From the NCBI RefSeq assembly GCF_900120295.1, contig NZ_LT635468.1, forward strand, positions 124,001 to 188,000: a DNA stretch of 64,000 nucleotides, given 5' to 3'. Positions 1 through 8,545 of this stretch are shown one piece after another. The notes beneath the pieces were generated by a model that saw only the letters and a list, made by a program, of their open reading frames with translations, was not told where the DNA came from and searched no databases. A program made the translations under genes and the position numbers. This DNA is from Blautia sp. Marseille-P3201T. GTDB taxonomy: Bacteria; Bacillota; Clostridia; Lachnospirales; Lachnospiraceae. The stretch's first letter is position 1, and each line of letters starts with the position of its first letter.

Positions 1-2523
1 GCTTGTATTGCCATGAATTTTTCTCTTCAGATTACCGAACTGTACTTCAAAGGTTGCCTCATCTGAGTGAATATTTACAGGGAAGTGAACCTTCAGTAAG
101 TGCTGATGCTCTTTCCAATCTACCCATGTAGAGAAGTCAATTCTTCTGCTGTCTGCATAGAAATGAATTTGCTGTTTAATTACAGAATTGCTGATTGTGC
201 GCTGAATTTCCAGAGTAGCACGTACAGGGCCTTCTTCTGTCCACTGGATTTTATCTGCTTTTTCCGCATCCCAGTATTTTTCAGAATAGTACATATCAAT
301 ATCCCAGCAGTCATAGTGCATTGGTTTATCTTCATACATACGAAGGAGATTTCCTTTTGCTCCATCCTGTAATACTTCACGGTCGCACTCTTTATCATAA
401 ATAGAAGTAAACAGACCGTTTTCATCAATAGAAATACGATAGAACGGAGTTTCCACACCGTTTTCTGTAATCTGAATGTCGGAAGCTTCTTTTTCTGCTG
501 TTTCTAAAATACGGAAAGTTCTTCCGCCTTTTGCAGGAATGTCTGTAATATAAGCAACTGCCCCATCTGCTGTTTCCTGTACCGGATAAATCTTACCGCT
601 TTCATCTGTCAATGCCGCTGCATGGCAGTCGCCTAAGTTTACAACGTCATTTCTCTCAAATCCCAATGTATTAAATACGCTGACTTTGTCCTCTCCGTCA
701 ACAGTAAGAAGATTTAATTTTTCTGCAATCATTTCTGCCAGACGGCTTTCAATCTCTGCATATTCTTTCTTTGTTACTTCATATACCTCTGCAATAGAAG
801 AACCCGGTAAAATATCGTGGAACTGGTTCAGAAGCACGGTTCTCCAGATTTTATCCATTTCCTCTTTTTCGCTTGTTCCTGTGAGCACTTCCAATAATTC
901 TGTATCCATTAAAAGCTGCTCACATCTGCGGTTAGAACGTTTATTTCTTCCCATAGAAGTGTAAGTTCCTCTGTGGTATTCAAAATACAGCTCACCTTCC
1001 CATACAGGCAGGCTCTTGTTTCCTTCCACACGCTCCTCAAGCTCTTCAAAGTATTTACCTGCAAACTCCTGACGTACTTTTGGAATTCCACGAATACCTT
1101 TTTCCATACGTTTGGAGGTTTCCAGCATTTCTCTTGTAGGACCGCCGCCTCCGTCACCGTATCCGAAGGCAATAAGAATATCGTTGTTAATATCTTTATT
1201 CTGATAACGATGCCAACCGCCCAGAATTGCATCAGGATGCAGCATACCGTTATAAGTTGTGAAGAAGTCAGCTTCACTCTGTCCTACGCCTAAAGTAGTA
1301 ATCAGGTGAGTGAAAATCTCACTTCCGTCAATTCCCCTCCACATCATAGTATCGTAAGGAACTTTATTAACCTGGTTCCATGCCAGTTTTGTGGTCATAA
1401 AATATTTAATACCACTTTTCTTCATAATCTGAGGCAAAGCTCCTGAATATCCGAATACGTCAGGAAGCCATAAGATACGGCTGTCGATACCAAATTCTTC
1501 CTTGAAGAACTGTTTTCCGTAAAGGAACTGACGCACCAGTGACTCGCCGCTTGTGAGATTACAGTCAGCTTCCACCCACATTCCGCCTTCCGGTTCCCAT
1601 CTGCCTTCTTTTACACGCTCTTTAATCTTTTCATAAGTTTCCGGATATCTTTCTTTCAGGAACTGATACAGCGCCGGCTGGCTGGACATAAATTTATATT
1701 CCGGATATTCTTCCATATATTTCAGTACCGTTGAAAAACTTCTTGCAACCTTTTCTCTTGTCTGTGCCACTGTCCAAAGCCATGCCACATCAATGTGCGT
1801 ATGTCCGATACAGGAAGCAATAACATCTTCATATCCGCTCATGTCTTCATACAGTGCCTTTTGAATATAGTTATGAGCTTCTTCTATAGACTGATAAAAA
1901 CTGTCAGAATATGGTGTACGCAAATCCAGAAGATTAATGGTATTATTCAATATTGTACGCAAATCTTTTCTTACCTTATCATCTTCCTGCATTCTGGAAA
2001 ATCCCTGAAGGGGAACAACAATATCGTAGTAAATCTCATTGATTTTCTCATCTACTTCTACTGCTTCCATTGTAAATGTCAGTTCCGCGAACATAACACC
2101 TGTGTATCCCTGCAAATCAATAGTGTAAGTTTCACCCTCTTTTGCACATTTTTCCAGCATTACTGTCTGGTGATTAAGATCCATTCCCTGTGTCATCTGT
2201 CCATTTACAAACAGTAAAAACTGTGGATTTTTTGCATAGTCCCAGTGGTCTACCTGTGTTGCTACCTTGAGGTAAAGAGTTTTTCCATCCATACTCTTTG
2301 GAATGGTATACTCTGCTCTAAACCAGTAATGCTTATCCGGACCATACCAGTGCATGGTCTTGCTGTCAAATTCCTCCCAAGGTTCTGCGGACTGGTCTGC
2401 TTCCTGTGGATAAAAATATAAACCTTTCTTATAAACAACTCCATTTACCGGTTCTTTTTTTACAAAAGCTAATTCTTTTAATTCATTGCATATTACGGAA
2501 ATTCTGTCTTCAATAAATCTCAT
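1..2523 (-). CDS. GH38 alpha-mannosidase, C-terminus beyond window edge
   Basis: This gene runs off the left edge; 841 residues are visible, against about 1,000-1,050 in full-length bacterial GH38 enzymes. The family hydrolyses terminal alpha-mannosides with a zinc-bound retaining mechanism. A beta-sandwich-like N-terminal region is followed by the zinc motif GHTHIDVAW near residues 240-248 and the nucleophile motif LPDVFGYS near residue 351, then a DGGGG-containing loop and the typical beta-rich C-terminal half. The ATG at 2523 follows AAGGAG at a normal distance. It is the last visible gene of the LacI-ABC-GH130 operon, separated from GH130 by a palindromic repeat and a terminator-like hairpin, so its expression may be lower than the upstream genes. 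Cytoplasmic location is inferred from the lack of a signal peptide. The exact linkage specificity is not visible. Confidence 0.93.
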   Translation of the reverse strand, partial: MRFIEDRISVICNELKELAFVKKEPVNGVVYKKGLYFYPQEADQSAEPWEEFDSKTMHWYGPDKHYWFRAEYTIPKSMDGKTLYLKVATQVDHWDYAKNPQFLLFVNGQMTQGMDLNHQTVMLEKCAKEGETYTIDLQGYTGVMFAELTFTMEAVEVDEKINEIYYDIVVPLQGFSRMQEDDKVRKDLRTILNNTINLLDLRTPYSDSFYQSIEEAHNYIQKALYEDMSGYEDVIASCIGHTHIDVAWLWTVAQTREKVARSFSTVLKYMEEYPEYKFMSSQPALYQFLKERYPETYEKIKERVKEGRWEPEGGMWVEADCNLTSGESLVRQFLYGKQFFKEEFGIDSRILWLPDVFGYSGALPQIMKKSGIKYFMTTKLAWNQVNKVPYDTMMWRGIDGSEIFTHLITTLGVGQSEADFFTTYNGMLHPDAILGGWHRYQNKDINNDILIAFGYGDGGGGPTREMLETSKRMEKGIRGIPKVRQEFAGKYFEELEERVEGNKSLPVWEGELYFEYHRGTYTSMGRNKRSNRRCEQLLMDTELLEVLTGTSEKEEMDKIWRTVLLNQFHDILPGSSIAEVYEVTKKEYAEIESRLAEMIAEKLNLLTVDGEDKVSVFNTLGFERNDVVNLGDCHAAALTDESGKIYPVQETADGAVAYITDIPAKGGRTFRILETAEKEASDIQITENGVETPFYRISIDENGLFTSIYDKECDREVLQDGAKGNLLRMYEDKPMHYDCWDIDMYYSEKYWDAEKADKIQWTEEGPVRATLEIQRTISNSVIKQQIHFYADSRRIDFSTWVDWKEHQHLLKVHFPVNIHSDEATFEVQFGNLKRKIHGNTS

Positions 2524-2576
2524 GCTATCGCATCACTCCTTATATACTATTTTATTTCTTCTTAGAGATTATTTGT

Positions 2577-2727
2577 TATACGACTGTCACTTCAAATAGT
2601 AGCTTGTGATATTGATATATTTTGAGCGAATTCGTCGAGCACGCTTTGAGATTACAAGCTCAAAGCAAGCGCAGACTGAGCGTAAAATATATCGATATCT
2701 GCAAGCTACACTTTGATACAATCGTAT
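2577..2727. repeat. long imperfect palindrome, copy A
   Basis: An inverted repeat of about 150 bp lies between the GH130 and GH38 genes. Outer arms start TATACGA at 2577 and end TCGTATA at 2727, with matching TAGCTT/AAGCTA and GATATATTTT/AAAATATATC blocks. The core at about 2625-2684 (GCACGCTTTGAG, ATTACAAG, CTCAAAG) is shared with copies at 24999-25091 and 42122-42253. Same orientation as the copy at 42122. Confidence 0.85.
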
Positions 2728-2732
2728 AAGTG

Positions 2733-2769
2733 AAAATGCTCCCAGATGCATCTAATGCACCTGGGAGCA
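2733..2769 (-). terminator. terminator-like hairpin after GH130
   Basis: Read on the minus strand, TGCTCCCAG pairs with CTGGGAGCA (arms 2761-2769 and 2737-2745) and is followed by TTTT. A second small stem, CCTGTTG/CAACAGG at 2774-2797, lies just after the GH130 stop. This could end or attenuate transcription before the GH38 gene. Confidence 0.7.
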
Positions 2770-2801
2770 CTTTCCTGTTGAGAAACTCTCCAACAGGTTC
2801 A

Positions 2802-3788
2802 TTAAAAAGCATTTTCTTTAATATATTTTAACATATCATCAACAGTTGTAAAGGCAAGACCTGTAACTGTATCTGCACAACCATAATAAATGGCAATTCT
2901 TCCTGTATCAGCATCTGTAAGAGTTGCACATGGGAATACTACGTTCGGTACATCTCCTACACATTCATATAATTCGTAAGGTCCTAATACATAAGCTTTA
3001 GAACGTGCAATTACTTTCCATGGCTCATTTAAGTCTAAAAGTGCTGCACCCATACGATATACAAATCCGTTACATGTGTTGATAACACCATGGTAAATCA
3101 ATAACCATCCTTCATCTGTCTCAATCGGAACAGGACCCGGACCAATCTTTGTAGACTGCCATGCAGAGATATCGCCTTTTTCTGTGGACATTACATGTCT
3201 GTGGTGTCCCCAGTATTCCAAATCAGGGCTCTGACTGCAGAAGATATCACCGAATGGTGTATGTCCTGTATCACTTGGTCTGCTCAGCATCATATAGTTT
3301 CCATTGATTTTTCTTGGAAAAAGCACACCATTTCTATTATATGGTAAAAATGCATTTTCCAGCTGATGGAAAGTCTTGAAGTCAAAAGTATAAGCTACAC
3401 CAATTGTCGGTCCGTGATATCCGTTACACCATGTAATGTAATATCTGTCTTCAATAAAGCAAACACGTGGGTCATAGCGATATTCTCTCTTTGTAACCTC
3501 AGCATCACCTTCAAAAGTAATTGGTTCATGGTTAATTTCCCAGTTGATACCATCTTTTGAAAATCCTGCAAAGATATCCATGCTTACACATTTGCTGTCA
3601 CATCTGAACACACCTGCAAAACCATCTTTAAAAGGTACAACAGCGCTATTGAAAATACTGTTGGAACTTGGAATATCATTGCGATTGATAATCGGGTTCT
3701 GTGTGTATCTCCAGATAGGCATATTGTAATTTTCTGGTTTATCCTGCCACGGAATGTTTTTTAATGGATTTCCAATAATTTTTGACAT
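2802..3788 (-). CDS. GH130 beta-mannoside phosphorylase
   Basis: A 328-residue five-bladed beta-propeller enzyme of family GH130, which splits beta-mannosides with phosphate to give alpha-mannose 1-phosphate. The length fits the shorter subfamily (beta-1,4-mannooligosaccharide or mannosyl-GlcNAc phosphorylases), not the roughly 390-residue mannosylglucose phosphorylases. Supporting motifs are [15 protein letters not shown] near residues 105-120 and GPGPVP followed by WLLIYHG near residues 218-235. No signal peptide, so it acts in the cytoplasm on imported sugar. The start follows GGAGG at a good spacing. It sits between the ABC binding protein and a GH38 alpha-mannosidase, which would suit breakdown of N-glycan core or mannan fragments. 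The acceptor sugar (mannose, glucose or GlcNAc) cannot be decided from sequence alone. Confidence 0.9.
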   Translation of the reverse strand: MSKIIGNPLKNIPWQDKPENYNMPIWRYTQNPIINRNDIPSSNSIFNSAVVPFKDGFAGVFRCDSKCVSMDIFAGFSKDGINWEINHEPITFEGDAEVTKREYRYDPRVCFIEDRYYITWCNGYHGPTIGVAYTFDFKTFHQLENAFLPYNRNGVLFPRKINGNYMMLSRPSDTGHTPFGDIFCSQSPDLEYWGHHRHVMSTEKGDISAWQSTKIGPGPVPIETDEGWLLIYHGVINTCNGFVYRMGAALLDLNEPWKVIARSKAYVLGPYELYECVGDVPNVVFPCATLTDADTGRIAIYYGCADTVTGLAFTTVDDMLKYIKENAF

Positions 3789-3809
3789 TTTTCCTCCTTG
3801 TCAGGAATA

Positions 3810-3839
3810 GGGGCATTCTCTATTTTAGAAAATGTCCCC
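3810..3839 (-). other. intra-operon stem-loop after binding-protein gene
   Basis: GGGGCATT...AATGTCCCC forms a near-perfect stem between the solute-binding-protein stop and the GH130 start. There is no T-run after it on the minus strand, so it looks more like a 3'-stabilising or partial-termination structure than a full terminator. Confidence 0.65.
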
Positions 3840-3883
3840 ACTCCTCTATTACACAATTTAATGGTAATCGTTATTTACAATTA

Positions 3884-5335
3884 TTATTTTGTAGCGTCAA
3901 TCTGTTTCTGTGCTTCTGCACGAATTGTTTCCCAACCTGCTGTTTCCAGTTCACTTTCAATTGTTTTGATCAGTTCTCTTGGATCCTGAGCGCCTGTAAA
4001 GAATTCTGAATAATATTTTTCATATACGGCACGGCAGTTTGCAAGTTCTGTTTCAATCTTGGATGTGTCAAGGTTAAATCCAAGTAATACAGATGGTTTT
4101 GCATTTTCATTTAATTCTTTAACTTCATCCCACTGATTGAATGTTTCAATTGCCTGCTGAGTTACATTAAAGAATGTACCCTGTGTATAACCAGCCATAC
4201 CCCAGTCTGTTGTCAGTCTATTAACTTTTCCGTCTTCTGTGTATTCGAAGTCAGAACCTTCTACACCATAGTAGAATAAGTCACGAACTTTAGAGTCTGT
4301 ATTAACTAAGTTTAATAACTGTAAAGCTTTTTCCGGATGTTTAGATCCAGAGTAAATACCATTGATAGAACCACGTACTGTTGTGTTGGAAACTACAGTA
4401 TCGCCATATTTTACTGCTACACAGTTTTCAATACCATTGTTTGGTCCCCATGTAGTAGTTGCAGCGCCACTCCATCCCTGTGCTGTAAAGAATGTTCTGT
4501 ATTTGTTAGAGTCATCAGCTGTTGGTGCATCACCATTAATAAGACCTTCTTTGTACATTTTGTGTACGATATCCAGGTTTGCTAAAACTTCTTCGTCTGC
4601 TAATGGGTTTACTACTGTTTTGCTTTCATCTGTGTATTTAACACCTAATACAGGTAAACTTGCACTTAAATCATCAAATCCAAGGTTTACAAGGAAGTTT
4701 GCACCATTTTTAGACATATAATATGGAGCTGTTCCTTCGCCTTCTTTGATTGTCTTTAAAGCTTCATACAGAGAATTGAAGTCTGTGATTGCATTGATAT
4801 CAATGCTGTATTTGTCTGCCATATCCTGATCCCAAACAAAGTATTCAGAAAGAGAACTGTCTTTGTAAGATGGAACACCATAAATCTTGTCATCAACTTT
4901 CATTGCTGTCCAGTAATCTTCTGGAATCATTTCGTACAGTTCAGGCGCTTCTTTTGGTAACATTTCTGTTAAATCCAGTAAAGAACCATTTGCAATTTCT
5001 GCATTATAACGTGTCTGGTCTGTGAAAAGAATATCGAAGTATTCGCCGGAGTTTGTGATAACACTTCTTCTGTTATCCCAGTCACCCCATGGAACGATTT
5101 CCATGTCTACGTTTACACCAATTTTTTCTTCAAGGTATGGATTGATCTGTTTCAGCCATTCGTCGTAGTTCTTAGGCATACCATTTCCTACCTGAATCCA
5201 TTTTAATGTTACAACATCATCTTTACCTTCGCCTTTGCCGGCATCAGCTTTTTTACCTTCTGAGCCACATCCTGCTAAGAGTCCCATACTCATTGCAGCT
5301 ACAAGTCCTAAAGCAATAACTTGTCTTTTTTTCAT
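3884..5335 (-). CDS. sugar ABC transporter solute-binding lipoprotein
   Basis: A 483-residue family 1 extracellular solute-binding protein that captures an oligosaccharide for the adjacent permeases. It begins MKKRQ, has a hydrophobic signal segment and a lipobox LLAGC with the acylated Cys at residue 23, followed by a charged linker and the typical mixed alpha/beta body. The ATG follows AAAGGAGG. Size and partner permeases match the LplA/YtcQ-type systems for complex oligosaccharides. No ATPase gene is in the operon, so the permeases probably share a general MsmX-like ATPase encoded elsewhere (established for this transporter class; inferred here). Hairpins flank the gene on both sides, which would favour higher mRNA levels for this component. 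Ligand is inferred to be a mannose-containing glycan from the neighbours. Confidence 0.92.
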   Translation of the reverse strand: MKKRQVIALGLVAAMSMGLLAGCGSEGKKADAGKGEGKDDVVTLKWIQVGNGMPKNYDEWLKQINPYLEEKIGVNVDMEIVPWGDWDNRRSVITNSGEYFDILFTDQTRYNAEIANGSLLDLTEMLPKEAPELYEMIPEDYWTAMKVDDKIYGVPSYKDSSLSEYFVWDQDMADKYSIDINAITDFNSLYEALKTIKEGEGTAPYYMSKNGANFLVNLGFDDLSASLPVLGVKYTDESKTVVNPLADEEVLANLDIVHKMYKEGLINGDAPTADDSNKYRTFFTAQGWSGAATTTWGPNNGIENCVAVKYGDTVVSNTTVRGSINGIYSGSKHPEKALQLLNLVNTDSKVRDLFYYGVEGSDFEYTEDGKVNRLTTDWGMAGYTQGTFFNVTQQAIETFNQWDEVKELNENAKPSVLLGFNLDTSKIETELANCRAVYEKYYSEFFTGAQDPRELIKTIESELETAGWETIRAEAQKQIDATK

Positions 5336-5377
5336 TGTAAAATATCCTCCTTTAGATTTTTATAATTTTTAATTTCA

Positions 5378-5401
5378 CCGGAAGCCGGATATTGCTTCCG
5401 G
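5378..5401 (-). other. intra-operon stem-loop before binding-protein gene
   Basis: CCGGAAGC and GCTTCCGG form a perfect 8-bp stem with an 8-base loop in the short gap between permease and binding-protein genes. No T-run follows. Likely an mRNA processing or stability element. Confidence 0.65.
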
Positions 5402-5420
5402 AAAATATCGTTGGGTTGTA

Positions 5421-6353
5421 TCAGCCCTTTACAGCTCCGACTGTAAGACCTGAAATAAAGTATTTCTGGAAGAACGGATAGCAGCACGCAATCGGAACGA
5501 TAATAATTACTGCCATCGCCATTCTGGCGCCTTCCTTCGGCATGGAATTGATGTAGTCAGTCATGCTGACACCAAGCGCCGGATTGCTTAACATTGCCTG
5601 CATATTTCTTTCGAAATGATCCAGCAGAGCCTGTAAGGAATACAGAGATGAGTCTGTAATGTACAGGGATGACTGGAACCAGTCGTTCCAATAACCAAAT
5701 GTAAGGAACAAAGCGATTGTTGCCAACAGAGGTTTTGACAGTGGCAAAGCAATCTTTCCGAAAATCTGGAACTGTGTAGCGCCGTCAATCTGAGCGGACT
5801 CAATAACAGACTCCGGTATATTCGTTCTAAAGAACGTCTTACAAATTACTACGTTGAATGAAGATACACACAGCGGAAGTATCAGTGCCCACATAGTATC
5901 TTTCAAGTGCATGAACTGTGTATTTACTACATAAGATGAAATCATACCACCATTGAAAACCATAGGAATGAAAACTAACATAGTAAAGAAATTGTTCAAT
6001 TTATAACTGCGTCTGGAAATTACATATCCCATTAAAGTTGTCAAAGCAACACCTAATGCAGTACCTACTGCCGTTACGATTACGGAAACTCCCAGAGCAT
6101 CAATAATCATGGAAATTTCACGACCTAAGAATTTATAGGCATCCAGCGAAAATACTTCCGGAATAAAACGGTAACCGTTTTGTGCAATGGACTCTTCAGA
6201 TGAAATAGAAATCATGAAGACAAAAAATACCGGAATAATACAAATCAATGCCAATAGGATGAATATAATGTTAAAAATCGCGTTGGTTCCACCGGAAATT
6301 CTATTCAATTTTGAAGAATCTGCAAGATCTAAATCTTTTTTATTTTTCGCCAT
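5421..6353 (-). CDS. carbohydrate ABC transporter permease (MalG/YtcP-type)
   Basis: A 310-residue inner-membrane permease with about six transmembrane segments, the first at about residues 27-50. The EAA-type cytoplasmic loop that docks the ATPase is visible as ESAQIDGATQFQIFGKIALP near residues 185-204. It ends with a short tail, GLTVGAVKG, as in LplC/YtcP family members. The start follows AGGAGG. It partners with the permease encoded immediately upstream (11-bp gap) and the binding lipoprotein downstream. Confidence 0.93.
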   Translation of the reverse strand: MAKNKKDLDLADSSKLNRISGGTNAIFNIIFILLALICIIPVFFVFMISISSEESIAQNGYRFIPEVFSLDAYKFLGREISMIIDALGVSVIVTAVGTALGVALTTLMGYVISRRSYKLNNFFTMLVFIPMVFNGGMISSYVVNTQFMHLKDTMWALILPLCVSSFNVVICKTFFRTNIPESVIESAQIDGATQFQIFGKIALPLSKPLLATIALFLTFGYWNDWFQSSLYITDSSLYSLQALLDHFERNMQAMLSNPALGVSMTDYINSMPKEGARMAMAVIIIVPIACCYPFFQKYFISGLTVGAVKG

Positions 6354-6364
6354 TTTTACACCTC

Positions 6365-7318
6365 CTATATAATTGCACTGTCTTCATCTACTTTTCGCAC
6401 AATTGCATTAGCAACTAAAATAGTAATACAACATGCTACTGACTGGAAGAAGGTTACTGCTGAAGTCATACCAATTGGTGCTGAAGACTGCAGCATGTTA
6501 AATACCTGAGTATCAATGGTTGCTGTTGTATTAAAGATAGAACCGGTTGCACCCTGAGACAACTGGAAAAATAATCCAAAGTCTGAATAGAAAATCTTAC
6601 CTACGTTCAGGATAAACATCATAATAATAACGTTTTTCAGACAAGGCAGTGTAATGTATCTTACCTGCTGACGCTTATTAGCGCCGTCCATAACAGCCGC
6701 TTCGTATAAAGTAGTATCAATTCCCGAGATACTGGATAAATAAATAACCATGTTATATCCCGTACTTTTCCACAGATACATAAATATCAAAATAGCCGGC
6801 CAAACGCTTGCTTTCATATACCACTGAACCGGTTCGTTGCCTCCATCACGGAGCATGGTGTTAATCAAACCATTGTCCTGATTTAAAAAGGCATCCAGGA
6901 AATAAGATGCTACTACCCATGACATAAAGTATGGGAAGAACATTAATGTCTGGTATACTTTAGAAGCTCTTTTGTTGTGCAGTAAGCTAATCATAATAGC
7001 AAAGCCTACAGAAAGAATCATTCCAATTACAATAAATGCCAGGTTATAAAGAATTGTGTTTCTTAAAATAACAAACAAGTCATTGGACTTTATTAAGAAT
7101 TCGAAGTTTTTAAAACCTGACCAGTCGCTGTGGAAAACATTGTAAATGAAGCTTTCTCCGGCAGTTACTCTGTAATTCTTAAACGCAATGATTAAACCGA
7201 ACATTGGCAGAAAACAGAATAATATGTACCAGACTGCTGTTGGAAGCGCCAGAATGGTCAGCTCCGTATCGTTTTTGGTCCAACGATTTCTTTTTCTGAG
7301 TTTTTTTTCTTTCTTCAA
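6365..7318 (-). CDS. carbohydrate ABC transporter permease (LplB/UgpA-type)
   Basis: A 317-residue permease with six predicted transmembrane segments and an EAA loop, YEAAVMDGANKRQQVRYITL, near residues 205-225. A basic cytoplasmic N-terminus (KKEKKLRKRNRW) precedes the first membrane helix. The start codon is TTG at 7318, chosen because GGAGG lies just upstream and the reading begins there. It is the first transporter gene after the LacI regulator (12-bp gap) and forms a heterodimer with the downstream MalG-type permease. Confidence 0.92.
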   Translation of the reverse strand: MKKEKKLRKRNRWTKNDTELTILALPTAVWYILFCFLPMFGLIIAFKNYRVTAGESFIYNVFHSDWSGFKNFEFLIKSNDLFVILRNTILYNLAFIVIGMILSVGFAIMISLLHNKRASKVYQTLMFFPYFMSWVVASYFLDAFLNQDNGLINTMLRDGGNEPVQWYMKASVWPAILIFMYLWKSTGYNMVIYLSSISGIDTTLYEAAVMDGANKRQQVRYITLPCLKNVIIMMFILNVGKIFYSDFGLFFQLSQGATGSIFNTTATIDTQVFNMLQSSAPIGMTSAVTFFQSVACCITILVANAIVRKVDEDSAII

Positions 7319-7330
7319 ATCCGTTCCTCC

Positions 7331-8365
7331 TTATCTTTCAGTTTCTGATTTCTGTTCCTCTTCTTTTATATTGCGAACAGACTCCCGGTATATAACCTTG
7401 CCGGGAATTCGGAATACACCTCCGCCCTTTTTCGTAGGGTTGTTCATGTGTTTTATCATACGCCGCGCTGCAAGTTTACCTATTTCTTCAATATCAACTG
7501 CCACTGTGGTAAGCGGCGGACTGCAAACCTGTGCGTAAATAGAGTTATCAAATCCTGCTACGGAAATGTCCTCCGGTATATGATAACCTTTTGCTGTTAA
7601 TTCCTTAACCAGCCGAAATGCCGTTTCATCACAGTTACATACAAATGCAGTAGGCATTTTTTTCGGAAGTTCTAAAGGAATTGCCTCACCTTCCTGACTG
7701 CGGTCCAGAATATTCCATACATCCTGGGGAGTAATATTATTTTCCATCATACTTCTTACATACCCCAAATAACGGTCTGTGATACTGGTAGTAGCTCCTA
7801 GTGTACCTACAAACCCGATTTCTGTATGTCCCTGATGTATCAGATAGTTTGTAATTTCATAACAGCTGTAAATATTTTCTGTTACTACGGAGTCTGATTT
7901 ATGTGTTTCATCATAGACGTCTACATATATCTTCGGAAGGTCAACAGCATCTAATCGTTTTTTTACTTCCCAGTCCAGTATTCCGAGAAATATCAGGCCA
8001 TCAAACATTCCCGACGATTTAATAGTCTGCAAATCTCCGGCAAGACTATTTCGGTTGGGTGATATCATCATGCTGGTGCAGGAGGATTTCTGAAGTTCAC
8101 TGATAATTTTTTCGTACATTGCCATGTAGAACTTGCCTTCGTCTCCTGAATTAAAACGATCGCTCATAATAATTCCGACTTTTTTTGTCTTCCTATTACC
8201 ATAATTCGGAAGTACATATCCCGATTTCTCTGCAAGTTCAGCAATTCGTTTTTTCAGGGCTTCGCCTACTCCTTCCTTGCCGTTTAACGCTTTGGAAACA
8301 GTAACCTTACTTATACCCAATTCGTCAGCTATATCTTGCATTGAAACTGCCTTTTTCTCAGCCAT
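7331..8365 (-). CDS. LacI-family transcriptional regulator
   Basis: A 344-residue repressor. Residues 8-28 (MQDIADELGISKVTVSKALN) form the classic LacI helix-turn-helix and hinge, followed by a periplasmic-binding-protein-like effector domain. It is first in the ABC-GH130-GH38 operon and probably regulates it in response to the imported sugar. Start ATG follows AGGGGG. The stop is 12 bp before the permease start, so one transcript is likely. The effector (mannose, mannobiose or a glycan fragment) is inferred only from the neighbours. Confidence 0.93.
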   Translation of the reverse strand: MAEKKAVSMQDIADELGISKVTVSKALNGKEGVGEALKKRIAELAEKSGYVLPNYGNRKTKKVGIIMSDRFNSGDEGKFYMAMYEKIISELQKSSCTSMMISPNRNSLAGDLQTIKSSGMFDGLIFLGILDWEVKKRLDAVDLPKIYVDVYDETHKSDSVVTENIYSCYEITNYLIHQGHTEIGFVGTLGATTSITDRYLGYVRSMMENNITPQDVWNILDRSQEGEAIPLELPKKMPTAFVCNCDETAFRLVKELTAKGYHIPEDISVAGFDNSIYAQVCSPPLTTVAVDIEEIGKLAARRMIKHMNNPTKKGGGVFRIPGKVIYRESVRNIKEEEQKSETER

Positions 8366-8398
8366 AACATCCCCCTTTTCCCTAACATTTCTATAATA

Positions 8399-8427
8399 AA
8401 TCTATCACTTTTTGGAGGTTTCGTCAA
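8399..8427 (-). promoter_or_regulatory. probable promoter of the LacI-ABC operon
   Basis: On the minus strand TTGACG (8422-8427) is followed after 17 bp by TAGATT (8399-8404), about 34 bp before the regulator ATG. The -35 is strong and the -10 moderate. Confidence 0.6.
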
Positions 8428-8545
8428 TAACTTTTAGCCTTTTCATATATAATGCACACTTTTACTAAATACTTTTTGTATATAATTGCTAATTTTAGGA
8501 GGGTTACTTTTAACTTTACAATTCTTTTTATTACTTAACACTTGT

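Noticed and set aside
1795-2217. Open frame of 140 codons on the plus strand
   Set aside because: Opposite the GH38 gene, whose frame matches the family over its whole length; the plus frame has no recognisable sequence or ribosome site.
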